50,911 nucleotides of DNA from Candidatus Gastranaerophilales bacterium (GCA_947624935.1 CANQML010000003.1:1-50911); one strand, 5' to 3'. Numbered from the stretch's first letter, positions 23,346 to 32,422 are shown. Notes: generated by a model from the sequence alone, not told the origin. Numbers and translations are program-made.

Positions 23346-24676
23346 TGGGAATTAAAATGCCTACAACTGAAGATTTGATGTCGATGTGGCAGGCATCCGG
23401 GCTTAAACAAAAGATTTTGTTTACGTTTTTGATGATTGCTGCGTTCAGACTTGGTGTTCAGATGCCGTTATTCGGGATTAACAATCAGGTTTTCTCAAAC
23501 ATCGCTCAAGGAAACAACATCATCGGATTTTTGGATTTGTTCTCGGGCGGTGCGTTGGGTACGGTATCAATATTTGCACTGGGCATAGGACCGTTCATCA
23601 CATCATCAATTATCATTCAGCTTGTTTCTGTCGTAATTCCTTCGCTTGAAAAATTGCAAAAAGAAGAAGGCGAAGCCGGCAGAAGAAAATTATCACAGTA
23701 CACAAGAATATTTACGGTAGTATTGGCAGTATTTCAATCGGTAATCTTTATGCTTTATTTGCATCATTTACCGGGTGCGGTATTACCTAACTTAAATCCG
23801 TTGATGTTCTTTGTAAGTTCAATCTTGGTATTGACAGCAGGTTCAGTATTGGTTATGTGGATATCAGAGCTTATAACCGAAAAAGGTATCGGCAACGGCG
23901 GTTCTTTAATCATCTTTGTCGGTATTTTGTCAGGTATACCTGTTTATGCGTCAAGAACAGCGCAAATGGTTGCAAACAGCTCTGCTTTACAGCTTGGCTT
24001 GGCGGCACTTTTGGCGATTTTCTTTGCCGCAATGGTATTCATCGTAATTATGCAGGAAGCTGTCAGAAAAGTTGTTATCGTAAATCCGAAAAGACAGGTC
24101 GGAAACAAAGTTTATGGCGGAATGAACTCGTTTATTCCGTTCAAGCTTAACCCCGGCGGGGTAATGCCGATTATCTTTGCGATTGCGATATTACTTTTCC
24201 CGTCAACCGTATTGAGTTTGGTCGGACAGGCAAACTTTAGCTCGGAAGCAGTTAAAAACATTGTTATAATGCTTAATCAGGTATTAAGTCCGAGCGGGAT
24301 TACGTATTATGTATTATATTTTGTGTTGATTGTAGGTTTAACCTTCTTCTACGCATCTATAATGCCTAATATGCAGCCAAAAGACATTGCCGACAACCTT
24401 AAAAAATACGGTTCGTCAATCCCCGGTATTAAACCCGGAAAGCCGACGGCTGAAGCACTTGATAAAATATTGAGTAAGACAACCTTTATCGGCGCAATGG
24501 GACTGGGTATTATAGCACTTGTTCCGTCACTTGCAAGTTATATAACTAATATTAAAACACTGCAAGGTATCGGCGCAACGTCGTTAATAATCATGGTCGG
24601 TGTTGCACTCGACTTGATAAATCAAGTAAGAACGCACTTATTGGCAAGAAATTACGAATCTTTTTTAAAAGAATAG
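23345..24676 (+). CDS. secY: Protein translocase subunit SecY, 443 aa
   Basis: Channel of the Sec translocon, ten membrane helices. Seen: NIIGFLDLFSGGALGTVSIF, ALGIGPFITSSIIIQLVSVV, GNGGSLIIFVGILSGIP, the cytoplasmic PKRQVGNKVYGGMNSFIPFK loop, and PGIKPGKPTAEALDKILSKT. Last gene of the ribosomal unit; the usual downstream adk, map and infA are absent and a terminator follows directly. Confidence 0.97.
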   Translation: MGIKMPTTEDLMSMWQASGLKQKILFTFLMIAAFRLGVQMPLFGINNQVFSNIAQGNNIIGFLDLFSGGALGTVSIFALGIGPFITSSIIIQLVSVVIPSLEKLQKEEGEAGRRKLSQYTRIFTVVLAVFQSVIFMLYLHHLPGAVLPNLNPLMFFVSSILVLTAGSVLVMWISELITEKGIGNGGSLIIFVGILSGIPVYASRTAQMVANSSALQLGLAALLAIFFAAMVFIVIMQEAVRKVVIVNPKRQVGNKVYGGMNSFIPFKLNPGGVMPIIFAIAILLFPSTVLSLVGQANFSSEAVKNIVIMLNQVLSPSGITYYVLYFVLIVGLTFFYASIMPNMQPKDIADNLKKYGSSIPGIKPGKPTAEALDKILSKTTFIGAMGLGIIALVPSLASYITNIKTLQGIGATSLIIMVGVALDLINQVRTHLLARNYESFLKE

Positions 24677-24696
24677 TATTTTCGGACAATATTAAA

Positions 24697-24721
24697 AACA
24701 GCTCGTAAGAGCTGTTTTTTT
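24697..24721 (+). terminator. Rho-independent terminator after secY
   Basis: AACAGCTC, loop GTAA, GAGCTGTT and a run of seven Ts. Strong; closes the rpsE-rpmD-rplO-secY unit. Confidence 0.9.
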
Positions 24722-24752
24722 ATGCAAATAATTAACATTTCGGATAATGTTT

Positions 24753-24838
24753 TATAAATCGAGGAGTTTAAGATGATTATGTAAATCCTCAACTCTTCTG
24801 ATTGCTCAGCATTGCCTCTTTTTTAAGAGGCTTTTTTT
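24753..24838 (+). promoter_or_regulatory. Structured leader upstream of leuC with terminator: attenuator or separate small RNA
   Basis: After a possible -10 (TATAAA, 24753-24758) comes GAGGAG, then the tiny ORF ATG-ATT-ATG-TAA, TCCTC able to pair with GAGGA, and finally GCCTCTT/AAGAGGC (24814-24831) with seven Ts. The hairpin lies 29 bases before the leuC ATG, so it would end transcription unless leuC has its own start. The CCTC of the terminator could also pair with the early GAGG, giving alternative structures. The mini-ORF has no leucine codons, so a classic leu leader peptide is excluded. Confidence 0.5.
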
Positions 24839-24867
24839 ATGATATACTAAAGTCATAAGGAGAAATT

Positions 24868-26106
24868 ATGGGACAAACTTTGGCGGAAAAAATAATATCA
24901 ATGCACACAGGAAAACCCGTTAAAGCAGGTGAGCTTGTTATCGCAAATGTTGATGTTTGTGCAGTTCAGGACGGAACGGGGCCTTTGACCGTTCAGGAAT
25001 TTAAAAAACTGGGCAAAGACAAACTGTTCAACCCCGAAAGAACAATACTTTTTATCGACCACGCATCCCCAAGTCCCAAAAAAGAGCTTTCAAATATGCA
25101 CACAACGCTTAGGGAATTTTCTCGGGATTATGGCGCTGTTTTGTCAGAATCCGGCTCGGGGGTTTGCCATCAAAGGCTTGTTGAAAGCTTTGTAAACCCG
25201 CTTGAAATTTTAGTCGGAGCGGATTCTCATACATGCACTTCAGGCGCACTCGGTGCTTTTGCAACAGGCATGGGCTCAACAGATGTCGCTGTTGCAATGG
25301 CGCTTGGAAAAACCTGGTTAAAAGTTCCAGCAACCTTCAAAATTGAAGTTAACGGCAAATTCAAAGAAGGAATTTGTTCAAAAGATTTAATGCTGCATTT
25401 AATCGGGCTAATCGGTGCTGACGGCGCTACATACAAGGCGCTGGAATTTTGTGGCGACACTATAGACAATATGGAAATGTCTGAAAGATTTACACTTGCA
25501 AATATGGCGGTTGAGGCGGGCGCAAAAGCGGGTTTGTTTGTTGCTGATGAAAAGACAAAAGAATATTTAAAAGAACAGGGCAGAGAAGATGAATTTAAAA
25601 GCATAAAGCCCGATAGCGATGCGATTTACGAAAGAATAATAAAAATCAATGCAGAAGATATAAAGCACACTGTATCTTGTCCGCATACGGTTGATAACAC
25701 AAAAACAGTTGATGAACTTGGTAAAATTGAAATAAATCAGGTTTATATCGGCACTTGCACAAACGGCAGAATTGAAGATATGCGAGTTGTGGCAAAAATA
25801 TTAAAAGGTAAAAAAGTTAAGGTAAGAACGCTTATTTGCCCTGCATCCCGTGATGTTTATTTAAAAGCGCTAGATGAAGGTTTGATAAAAATATTTATAG
25901 AGGCAAATGCAGTTGTATTGCCGCCGGGGTGCGGGCCATGTGTTGGAATCCATGCCGGAATTTTGGCTGATAATGAAGTTTGTCTTTCAACCCAAAACAG
26001 AAATTTCTTGGGCAGAATGGGTAACACAAACGGATTTATCTATCTTTCATCCCCTTATGTTGCGGCATATAGCGCCGTTTGCGGCTATATATCAGACAAG
26101 TTATGA
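24868..26106 (+). CDS. leuC: 3-isopropylmalate dehydratase large subunit (aconitase family), 412 aa
   Basis: Isomerises 2- to 3-isopropylmalate in leucine synthesis, as the LeuC partner of LeuD. Fe-S ligand regions are IGTCTNGRIEDM and PPGCGPCVGIHAG. DSHTCTSGALGAFATGMGST and SQNRNFLGRMGN-like TQNRNFLGRMGNTNGFIYLS are conserved. The length (412) is that of the short archaeal-type IPMI/homoaconitase group, so homoaconitase or a related hydro-lyase is an alternative. AAGGAG precedes the ATG. leuD and other leu genes are not adjacent in this window. Confidence 0.9.
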   Translation: MGQTLAEKIISMHTGKPVKAGELVIANVDVCAVQDGTGPLTVQEFKKLGKDKLFNPERTILFIDHASPSPKKELSNMHTTLREFSRDYGAVLSESGSGVCHQRLVESFVNPLEILVGADSHTCTSGALGAFATGMGSTDVAVAMALGKTWLKVPATFKIEVNGKFKEGICSKDLMLHLIGLIGADGATYKALEFCGDTIDNMEMSERFTLANMAVEAGAKAGLFVADEKTKEYLKEQGREDEFKSIKPDSDAIYERIIKINAEDIKHTVSCPHTVDNTKTVDELGKIEINQVYIGTCTNGRIEDMRVVAKILKGKKVKVRTLICPASRDVYLKALDEGLIKIFIEANAVVLPPGCGPCVGIHAGILADNEVCLSTQNRNFLGRMGNTNGFIYLSSPYVAAYSAVCGYISDKL

Positions 26107-26186
26107 TTTTAATAATAAAAATATAACCATCCTGCCATATAGTAAAGAATGAGTAATTTGCCGCCTGTATTGCTTACCATATTAGT

Positions 26187-26750
26187 ATGGCTCAGTATAA
26201 GAAATTATCCCTTGAAGAGCTTATTGTTCTGTCACAAAACGACGACTTGAAAGCTCTGGAAGAACTGATAAGACGTGAGCAGAAAAATGTTTTTGCGGCG
26301 TTTTCTTACCTTAGTAAAGATAATGTTTCCGACCTAACGCAGGAAGCACTGCTTCGGGTTGCAAAAAATATACATACGCTAAAAAACCCAAAGAATTTTA
26401 AAGGCTGGTTAAACCAAATAATAACAAATCTGTTTTTTGATGAATTAAGAAAAAAACAACGCAAGCCGGATATGATTTCAATTGATGAAGAAGATGAAAT
26501 AAAAACACAGCTCCCCGACAAACGATGTAAACCAAACGAAAAATGTCTTTCTAATGAGCTTGAAAATATGATTAAAAAAGCTATAAGAGAATTGCCGGAA
26601 CAGTTTAGAATAGCGATTATCTTGCGCGAATTACAAGGATTAAGTTATGAAGAAATAGCGATTGCGACAAACTCAAATGTCGGCACCGTAAAATCACGTA
26701 TTGCAAGAGCAAGAGGACGATTGCAGGACGGATTGAAATCGTACATATAA
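26187..26750 (+). CDS. ECF-type RNA polymerase sigma factor, 187 aa
   Basis: Region 2 around DLTQEALLRVAKNIHTLKNP and FKGWLNQIITNLFFDELRKK, a linker, then region 4 ELPEQFRIAIILRELQGLSYEEIAIATNSN with VGTVKSRIARARGRLQ. Two-domain sigma-70 of the ECF class. No Shine-Dalgarno before the ATG, so leaderless translation is possible. It is followed 11 bp later by an anti-sigma gene with a strong ribosome binding site (AAGGAGGAAAATT), so the pair is co-transcribed and probably autoregulated. Confidence 0.93.
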   Translation: MAQYKKLSLEELIVLSQNDDLKALEELIRREQKNVFAAFSYLSKDNVSDLTQEALLRVAKNIHTLKNPKNFKGWLNQIITNLFFDELRKKQRKPDMISIDEEDEIKTQLPDKRCKPNEKCLSNELENMIKKAIRELPEQFRIAIILRELQGLSYEEIAIATNSNVGTVKSRIARARGRLQDGLKSYI

Positions 26751-26761
26751 GGAGGAAAATT

Positions 26762-27256
26762 ATGCAATTGACATGTTCACAAGTTATATCACTTCTGCCC
26801 TTTTACGAAGAAGGCAAGCTCACCGATAAATTGAAATATTATATTGATGAACATTTAAAAAAATGTTCAAAATGCAGAGAAATATACATGCGCTCTCAAA
26901 AAATAGCAAATAACATCCTCGACACCTATAACACAAAGCAGTATGAGGCATTTAAGCAAAACATATCCGCATACATTGATAGCGAACTCGATGAGGCGGA
27001 AAGTTTGAGAATAAAAAAGACTGCCATATCAAATCCATTGGCAAGAAAAGATTTAGAAGATATGTATGCCTTCAAACGAATGCTCCATAACTCTTTTGAA
27101 CGCACAAAAAACGAATGGAGAAATGATTACTCAAGACTTATCATAAGCAAATTAAACCATAGCGAATATAAAGATAATTCATTTATAAAACTTGCCGCTG
27201 CATTTGCCTTGATGATAATAGCAATTGCCGCAGGATTTATAACATTATACTTTTAA
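26762..27256 (+). CDS. Membrane-anchored anti-sigma factor with zinc-binding motif, 164 aa
   Basis: HLKKCSKC is the Hx3Cx2C motif of ZAS anti-sigma factors, near residues 31-38, with a Cys at residue 5 as a further ligand. A second region (ISAYIDSELDEAESLRIKKT) resembles the same helical fold without its cysteines. The C-terminal helix IKLAAAFALMIIAIAAGFIT crosses the membrane and leaves almost no outside domain. It should hold the upstream sigma factor at the membrane. The signal sensed is unknown. Overlaps the convergent gene end by 12 bp. Confidence 0.87.
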   Translation: MQLTCSQVISLLPFYEEGKLTDKLKYYIDEHLKKCSKCREIYMRSQKIANNILDTYNTKQYEAFKQNISAYIDSELDEAESLRIKKTAISNPLARKDLEDMYAFKRMLHNSFERTKNEWRNDYSRLIISKLNHSEYKDNSFIKLAAAFALMIIAIAAGFITLYF

Positions 27257-27886
27257 ATTCCCGTATTTTGCGTATGCCATATTTCTGTAAGCATCCATTG
27301 AAATACCTCTTGGATGCGTAAGCTGTGTTTTATTCATTTTAGCAAGCTTTGCTTTTTGTCTTGAAGATGCATACATATTTCTTACCAACGGAGTAACTAT
27401 ATTGCAGGAAATTATGGAACCAACAGTCATTCCAATGACTTCCATGCCATTTTTAAACGATTCATAGTCGTCTTTTATTGAATCGTAGTTTGGCAAATCT
27501 TTTATGTTAAATTTTGAATAATCAAAATTATCGTCTTTAATTTTCCAGCCATCTTTTGTTTTTATATTAATTCCTGAATCAGTTAAGAATTTTCTTATTT
27601 TAATATTAGCAAGTTTGCCGGAAGAAACCAGTTTGGACGCATACCCTTTTATTGCGCTTGTAATTAAAAAGAAAGATAAAATATTAACAGCACCGTCGCC
27701 AATCTCTTGTGGGATTAAGAAATACTTTTGTTCTTTCGGGATATTTTTGTTTGCGGCGATTGCTGAAATTTGAGCGGTAGAAGATAAAAACCAGCCCAAA
27801 ACTCCAGTATAGATGAGCATTTTAGCAGGATTTGCCGAAAACCTTTCATAAATAGTATTTATAAAAAGCTGCATAAACTTACTCAT
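27245..27886 (-). CDS. Hypothetical membrane protein, 213 aa
   Basis: Not recognised; appears lineage-specific. Hydrophobic segments near residues 22-45 (AKMLIYTGVLGWFLSSTAQI), 63-80 (GAVNILSFFLITSAIKGYAS) and 150-168 (IGMTVGSIISCNIVTPLVRN) suggest two or three membrane helices with a charged middle (KTKDGWKIKDDNFDYSKFNI). The overlap with the upstream gene (8 bp) indicates a two-gene operon. It shares the hydrophobic/charged style of the large paralogs at 41932-45026 but no clear alignment. Confidence 0.65.
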   Translation of the reverse strand: MSKFMQLFINTIYERFSANPAKMLIYTGVLGWFLSSTAQISAIAANKNIPKEQKYFLIPQEIGDGAVNILSFFLITSAIKGYASKLVSSGKLANIKIRKFLTDSGINIKTKDGWKIKDDNFDYSKFNIKDLPNYDSIKDDYESFKNGMEVIGMTVGSIISCNIVTPLVRNMYASSRQKAKLAKMNKTQLTHPRGISMDAYRNMAYAKYGNLKV

Positions 27887-28454
27887 TTTTGCGACCTCCT
27901 TTTACAAACAAATTTGTCAATAAATTTGTCAACGGAGCGTCAACAAAAAAGTTTGTAAATATCATCACATCAAGCGCCAGTAACGTGCCCAGAGTGTTTT
28001 TGTGCTGTTCAAGTCTGTCTTTTGTAATTTCAATGGTAGGTAACAGGCATGAACGAAGTTTTTTAAACTTCATTGTGTCGGTAATTTCATTTGGCAATTT
28101 GGTAAATGCGTTTATAGATTTAATACATAATTTGCGAATTGTAAATCCCGTAAAAGTGCAGGCAATAATTTTTGCTATAGTTCTGCACATAGCGTAATAG
28201 CGTGTTTTATCATCTACTTTTTTATTGGAAGCTTCAATAAAAGGTTGAGTTAAAAGTGCCGATGCACCAAGAATGAGTCTGTTTTCAGCGGAGGACAAGT
28301 TTTTACCAATCCATTTAACCGCATGATCGGCTTTTTTACTCATAGTCGGAAGTTTTTTATTACTTCCTGATACATTCAAGGCAAATTGCACGGACTTATG
28401 TTTTAAATTACCGTAATTTAAAATAGTTGAAATATTGCCTACACGATTTACCAT
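27879..28454 (-). CDS. Hypothetical membrane protein, 191 aa
   Basis: Not recognised. Hydrophobic segments ENRLILGASALLTQPFIEAS, AKIIACTFTGFTIRKL and LGTLLALDVMIFTNFFVDAP. The C-terminus is a near-repeat of LTNLLTNLFV. The ATG at 28454 is chosen; a TTG at 28478 would add eight residues and has no ribosome binding site. Translationally coupled to the downstream membrane protein by an 8-bp overlap. Confidence 0.6.
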   Translation of the reverse strand: MVNRVGNISTILNYGNLKHKSVQFALNVSGSNKKLPTMSKKADHAVKWIGKNLSSAENRLILGASALLTQPFIEASNKKVDDKTRYYAMCRTIAKIIACTFTGFTIRKLCIKSINAFTKLPNEITDTMKFKKLRSCLLPTIEITKDRLEQHKNTLGTLLALDVMIFTNFFVDAPLTNLLTNLFVKGGRKNE

Positions 28455-28522
28455 ACACCAATATGTAAAGCAACTCAAGGAGCAAAATTGCCCTGAATAT
28501 GCAAATTATTACAAAATATTAA

Positions 28523-29758
28523 CTAAAGAATAGCACCTTTAGGTACAACCGTCACACCGTTTGGCGAGACATGAAATCCTCTTTGTATATCCTCCTCGCA
28601 GTTGTAACCTATTCTGGTATTCGGCGGGATTTTGACATTTTTATCAATAATGGCTTTACGAATTTTTGAATATCTGCCGACTTCAACATTTTCCATTAAA
28701 ATACTGTCAACCACTTGAGAATAGCTGTTAATTCTGACCTTTGGCGATAATATACAGTGCGATAACATACCGCCAGAAACAATACAGCCTTCAGATACCA
28801 TAGAATTGGTTGCCATACCGACCCTGTCGCCTTCTTGCCAGATGAATTTTGCCGGAGGATAGTTGTAGTTAAAGGTTCTCAAAGGCCACTCCTTTGAATA
28901 TAAATCAAGCTCGGGTTCAGCCTGCAATAAATCCATATTCGCCTGCCAATACGCGTCAATACTTCCAACATCGCGCCAATAACCGCGTTCCGTATCCGTT
29001 ACACCCGCAAATGAATTATCGTGGAAATTATATACAAAAATCCTTTTTCCTTCATTCAAAAGCATGGGGATAACGTCTTTTCCAAAGTCATGACTTGAAG
29101 TTTCAATCTTATCATCTTTATATAGAGCATCAAGCAAAATATGTTGTTCAAAAATATAATTACCCATAGATGCAAGGCACATATTCGGATTGCCTGGGAT
29201 TGATTTTGGCTGAGTCTTTGGCTTTTCAACAAAATTTACCAATCTCCAATTGTCATCAACTTCTATAATTCCAAATTCTGATGCTTCTTCAATCGGAATA
29301 GGGATAGCCGAGATTGATAAATCAGCGTTATTTGATTTATGAAAATCAAGCATTTGCGATACATCCATTTTGTAAATATGGTCACCGCCAAAAATGCAAA
29401 CATACTTTGGGTCTTCATCTAAAATGTGAAAAATATTTTGAAAAATAGCATCGGCAGTACCTCTATACCAGTCGTTACCCGTTCTCATCTGAGCCGGTGC
29501 CAAATCTATATACTGGTCTAAAAACGGCGAAAGTGCCCAGCCTCGGGTTATGTGTTTATTTAACGAATCAGATTTGTACTGGGTTAAAACTTTTATCTTA
29601 AAAAAGCCCGAATTAACAAAATTATTTATTACAAAATCAATAATTCTGTACCGCCCACCAAAGGGCACAGCCGGTTTTGCCCTGTCTTTTGTCAAGGGAT
29701 AAAGCCTTTTACCCTCACCGCCTGCAAGTATCATTACCAACGCATCATCTATAGACAT
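28523..29758 (-). CDS. glgC: Glucose-1-phosphate adenylyltransferase, 411 aa
   Basis: Makes ADP-glucose for glycogen. Seen: ILAGGEGKRLYPLTKDRAKPAVPFGG (nucleotide loop), WYRGTADAIFQN, FGGDHIYKMD, FVEKPK, and the C-terminal left-handed beta-helix (ENVEVGRYSKIRKAIIDKNV). Length and layout are of the bacterial and cyanobacterial enzyme. It implies glycogen storage; no other glg gene is next to it. Monocistronic as far as seen. Confidence 0.97.
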   Translation of the reverse strand: MSIDDALVMILAGGEGKRLYPLTKDRAKPAVPFGGRYRIIDFVINNFVNSGFFKIKVLTQYKSDSLNKHITRGWALSPFLDQYIDLAPAQMRTGNDWYRGTADAIFQNIFHILDEDPKYVCIFGGDHIYKMDVSQMLDFHKSNNADLSISAIPIPIEEASEFGIIEVDDNWRLVNFVEKPKTQPKSIPGNPNMCLASMGNYIFEQHILLDALYKDDKIETSSHDFGKDVIPMLLNEGKRIFVYNFHDNSFAGVTDTERGYWRDVGSIDAYWQANMDLLQAEPELDLYSKEWPLRTFNYNYPPAKFIWQEGDRVGMATNSMVSEGCIVSGGMLSHCILSPKVRINSYSQVVDSILMENVEVGRYSKIRKAIIDKNVKIPPNTRIGYNCEEDIQRGFHVSPNGVTVVPKGAIL

Positions 29759-29793
29759 ATATAACCTCTTATATATTTATTATACACAAGACT

Positions 29794-30885
29794 TTATGAA
29801 ATGTTAATATCATTTCTGAAAATTTTATTTTGCATTTGAATTTTATCGGCAAAATCGTACAGCTTTTCAAACGGATTTTTACCCGAAGTGCAAAGCGACA
29901 AAACACGACCGCCATTTGAATACAATTTGCCGTTTTGTTCTTTTACGCCTGCAAAATACACTTTTATATCATCGCATTTTGGCAAAATAATTTCATCACC
30001 TTTCAAAGGGTTATCGGGATACCCTTTTGAGGCAATCGTAAGACAGGCGCTGTAGCCGGAATTATATTGCGGAACTTCACCGTTTAAAATTATTGATAAA
30101 AAATCATTTTTAAGATGATTTAAAATCACCTGACACTCCGGATCGCCAAGCCTTACGTTATATTCTAAAACATACCAATCATCATTTGCCCATATAAGCC
30201 CTGAATAAATAAATCCTTTAAAATCAGCCCCCTCACTAATTAGAGCAGTTTGAAGTTTTAAAAGATACGCATTAAGTTTATTGAGCTGAAAATCAGTCAA
30301 ATCAACGGGACAATAAGCTCCCATTCCGCCCGTGTTTGGAGAATTAATATCATCGTTTAAGCGCTTAAAATCACGCGCCGGACAAAAATTGATTAATTTT
30401 TTACCGTCAAAATACGACATCAAAGAGATTTCATCACCGTCTAAGTATTCTTCAATAAAGTATCTTGCATTCAACTTTCTCGTAAACTCGTTTTTTTGCT
30501 CTTGGTTATACACAACCTTAACGCCCTTTCCCTTAAAAAGCCCGACCGCTTTCACTACTTGCGGAAAAACATTACTTTCAACAGGCAAAAGTTTAGCGCA
30601 TTTAATCCCATACTTTACCATAAAGCTTTTTGCTAAAAGTTTTGAGCTTTCAAGACGCGAAAATTTATGATTTACCCCGATACATTGAACGCCGAGTTTT
30701 AAATATTTATCGACAAGCCCGTCACAAATTGGCTGTTCAGGTCCAAATATTATTAAATCAGGCAAATTTTCAACACAAAATTCATTAACAAGTTTTACCG
30801 ATTTACAAAGCGGCGACTTTTCGCAAGATTCAAATATTGCCCGCTCTCTTGCGCCGGAACCATAGACCCAAATATCTAATGACAT
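29794..30885 (-). CDS. purD: Phosphoribosylamine-glycine ligase, shortened, 363 aa
   Basis: ATP-grasp enzyme of purine synthesis (GAR synthetase). Seen: VYGSGARERAI at the N-terminus, RYFIEEYLDGDEISLMSYFD, NTGGMGAYCPV, VLEYNVRLGDPECQVIL, and SKGYPDNP in the C-domain. At 363 residues it is about 55 shorter than the usual 420; most of the loss is in the N-terminal substrate domain. The ATG at 30885 gives the canonical start and overlaps purN by 10 bp; an upstream start at 30903 adds six unneeded residues. Third gene of purM-purN-purD. Confidence 0.93.
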   Translation of the reverse strand: MSLDIWVYGSGARERAIFESCEKSPLCKSVKLVNEFCVENLPDLIIFGPEQPICDGLVDKYLKLGVQCIGVNHKFSRLESSKLLAKSFMVKYGIKCAKLLPVESNVFPQVVKAVGLFKGKGVKVVYNQEQKNEFTRKLNARYFIEEYLDGDEISLMSYFDGKKLINFCPARDFKRLNDDINSPNTGGMGAYCPVDLTDFQLNKLNAYLLKLQTALISEGADFKGFIYSGLIWANDDWYVLEYNVRLGDPECQVILNHLKNDFLSIILNGEVPQYNSGYSACLTIASKGYPDNPLKGDEIILPKCDDIKVYFAGVKEQNGKLYSNGGRVLSLCTSGKNPFEKLYDFADKIQMQNKIFRNDINIS

Positions 30886-31448
30886 TTGCCGCAGCCTCCG
30901 CAACCGCCTATCAAATCTTGAAAATCAAAAACTTCATCCTTTAAAATTTTATCAATAACAACAGGGTAAAGTAGATGTTCAATTTTATGGATTTCAGCTT
31001 CAAATTCGTCAATATGGGTTGTATTACCGATTAAAACAGGGTATTGTGCTATAATTTTACCTCCATCCACATCTCCTGTAACCCAGTGAACTGTAACACC
31101 CGAAACCTTTACACCTGCAAGAAAAGCCCTTTGAATAGCGTCTTTGCCCTTAAATGCGGGCAAAAGCGACGGGTGAATGTTTATAAATTTGCCCAAAGTT
31201 AAAACTTCATCAGGCAAAATTTGCATATAACCTGCCAGAACGATTAAATCAAAATTATGTGAGGCAAAATAACTTGCATTCTCCTCAAACGGAAGATACC
31301 TAAATGGCACATCAAGCCTTTTGGCACGTTCTAAAATATAAGCGTTCACATTATCCGAAAGACAAGTAATTTCAACATCTTTCAAGTAATTAACGATAGC
31401 TTCAAAATTGCTCCCGTTACCGGAGCCCATAACAGCTATTTTTTTCAT
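30876..31448 (-). CDS. purN: Phosphoribosylglycinamide formyltransferase with Cys-rich tail, 190 aa
   Basis: Transfers formyl from 10-formyl-THF to GAR. N-terminal KKIAVMGSGNGSNFEAIV; catalytic region INIHPSLLPAFKGKDAIQRA and GVTVHWVTGDVDGGKII contain the Asn/His/Asp triad (NIHPS and the D of DVDGG). The last residues, GGCGGCGKCH, are not part of the family fold; three Cys and a terminal His could bind metal. Overlaps purM by 4 bp and purD by 10 bp. Confidence 0.95.
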   Translation of the reverse strand: MKKIAVMGSGNGSNFEAIVNYLKDVEITCLSDNVNAYILERAKRLDVPFRYLPFEENASYFASHNFDLIVLAGYMQILPDEVLTLGKFINIHPSLLPAFKGKDAIQRAFLAGVKVSGVTVHWVTGDVDGGKIIAQYPVLIGNTTHIDEFEAEIHKIEHLLYPVVIDKILKDEVFDFQDLIGGCGGCGKCH

Positions 31449-32356
31449 TTTTTAACCGCCTTTCCAAAAACAAACGGTGAAAAATCCTTACACATATCCA
31501 AAACTTCATTGACACGGTTTGTAACAACACAAAATCCTACACCACAATTAAATACGTCATATATTTCATCGCCGCAAATTTCATAAAGTTTATTAAAAAT
31601 TCTCTGTGGCGGAATTTTTGAAAAATCAAGCTCTAATGACAAATGTTTTGGTAAAATACGTTTCAAATTTGTAATTATGCCGCCGCCTGTAATATTTGCA
31701 CCTGATTTAATTAAATTATTTTCCCAGAGCTTTCTTACCGTATTGTAATAAATATGAGAAGGTTTTAAGCATTCTTCAAAATCAAACTCGGATAACTTGC
31801 CGTCAGAATATAACCTGCGAATGAGTGAAAATCCGTTAGCATGAATACCGTTAGAGCAAAATGCAACGATATCGTCATTATCGCAGACATGCGCCGGCTT
31901 TTTATCATCGGCAACACCGATTGCAAACCCGCAAATATCAATAGCGCCTTCTTTTAAAAGAGCCGGGATTTCTGATGTTTCACCGCCCACAAGTGTACAA
32001 TTACAATCGGCAAGAACTTTTTGCAGCTCAATTATAATTTGTGAAACAGCAACACTATCAAGTTTGCTGACTGCAATATAATCGGAAAATGCGACAGCTT
32101 TGGCATCACGCGTTGCCATATCGTTTAAGTTTGCAGCCGCAAGGTCGATTGCAATAGTTTTGTATAATTTGTGGTCATAAAGCGGAATGATTTTTGAACC
32201 GATACCGTCACAGCAGTTAAGTATTCTAAACCCGTTATGTGATACACTGCCTGCAAAAGCAGAAGAATTTTCACCTAAAACCCCGTTAGATAAAAGTTTC
32301 GACAACTTTTCCGCCTCAAATAAATTTACACCTGCAGCTTTGTACATATCACTCAT
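31445..32356 (-). CDS. purM: Phosphoribosylformylglycinamidine cyclo-ligase, 303 aa
   Basis: Forms AIR, the last imidazole-ring step. Seen: YKAAGVNLFEAEKL, CCDGIGSKIIP, DLAAANLNDMATRDAKAVAF (family D..a.n.ND....GA.P), CTLVGGETSEIP, SNGIHANGFSLIRR, and ITGGGIITNLKRILP. About 40 residues shorter than typical PurM. First gene of the purMND unit on the minus strand. The supply of FGAM from purL is not encoded nearby. Confidence 0.95.
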   Translation of the reverse strand: MSDMYKAAGVNLFEAEKLSKLLSNGVLGENSSAFAGSVSHNGFRILNCCDGIGSKIIPLYDHKLYKTIAIDLAAANLNDMATRDAKAVAFSDYIAVSKLDSVAVSQIIIELQKVLADCNCTLVGGETSEIPALLKEGAIDICGFAIGVADDKKPAHVCDNDDIVAFCSNGIHANGFSLIRRLYSDGKLSEFDFEECLKPSHIYYNTVRKLWENNLIKSGANITGGGIITNLKRILPKHLSLELDFSKIPPQRIFNKLYEICGDEIYDVFNCGVGFCVVTNRVNEVLDMCKDFSPFVFGKAVKK

Positions 32357-32422
32357 AGTTACATTTTATTACAAAAAATATAAAATTGAGCAAAAAATTT
32401 TTTTCACAAGAATTAATACAGT

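Noticed and set aside
24761-24838. Leucine attenuator leader peptide or T-box for leuC
   Set aside because: The only ORF is Met-Ile-Met, with no leucine codons, and no T-box sequence is visible.
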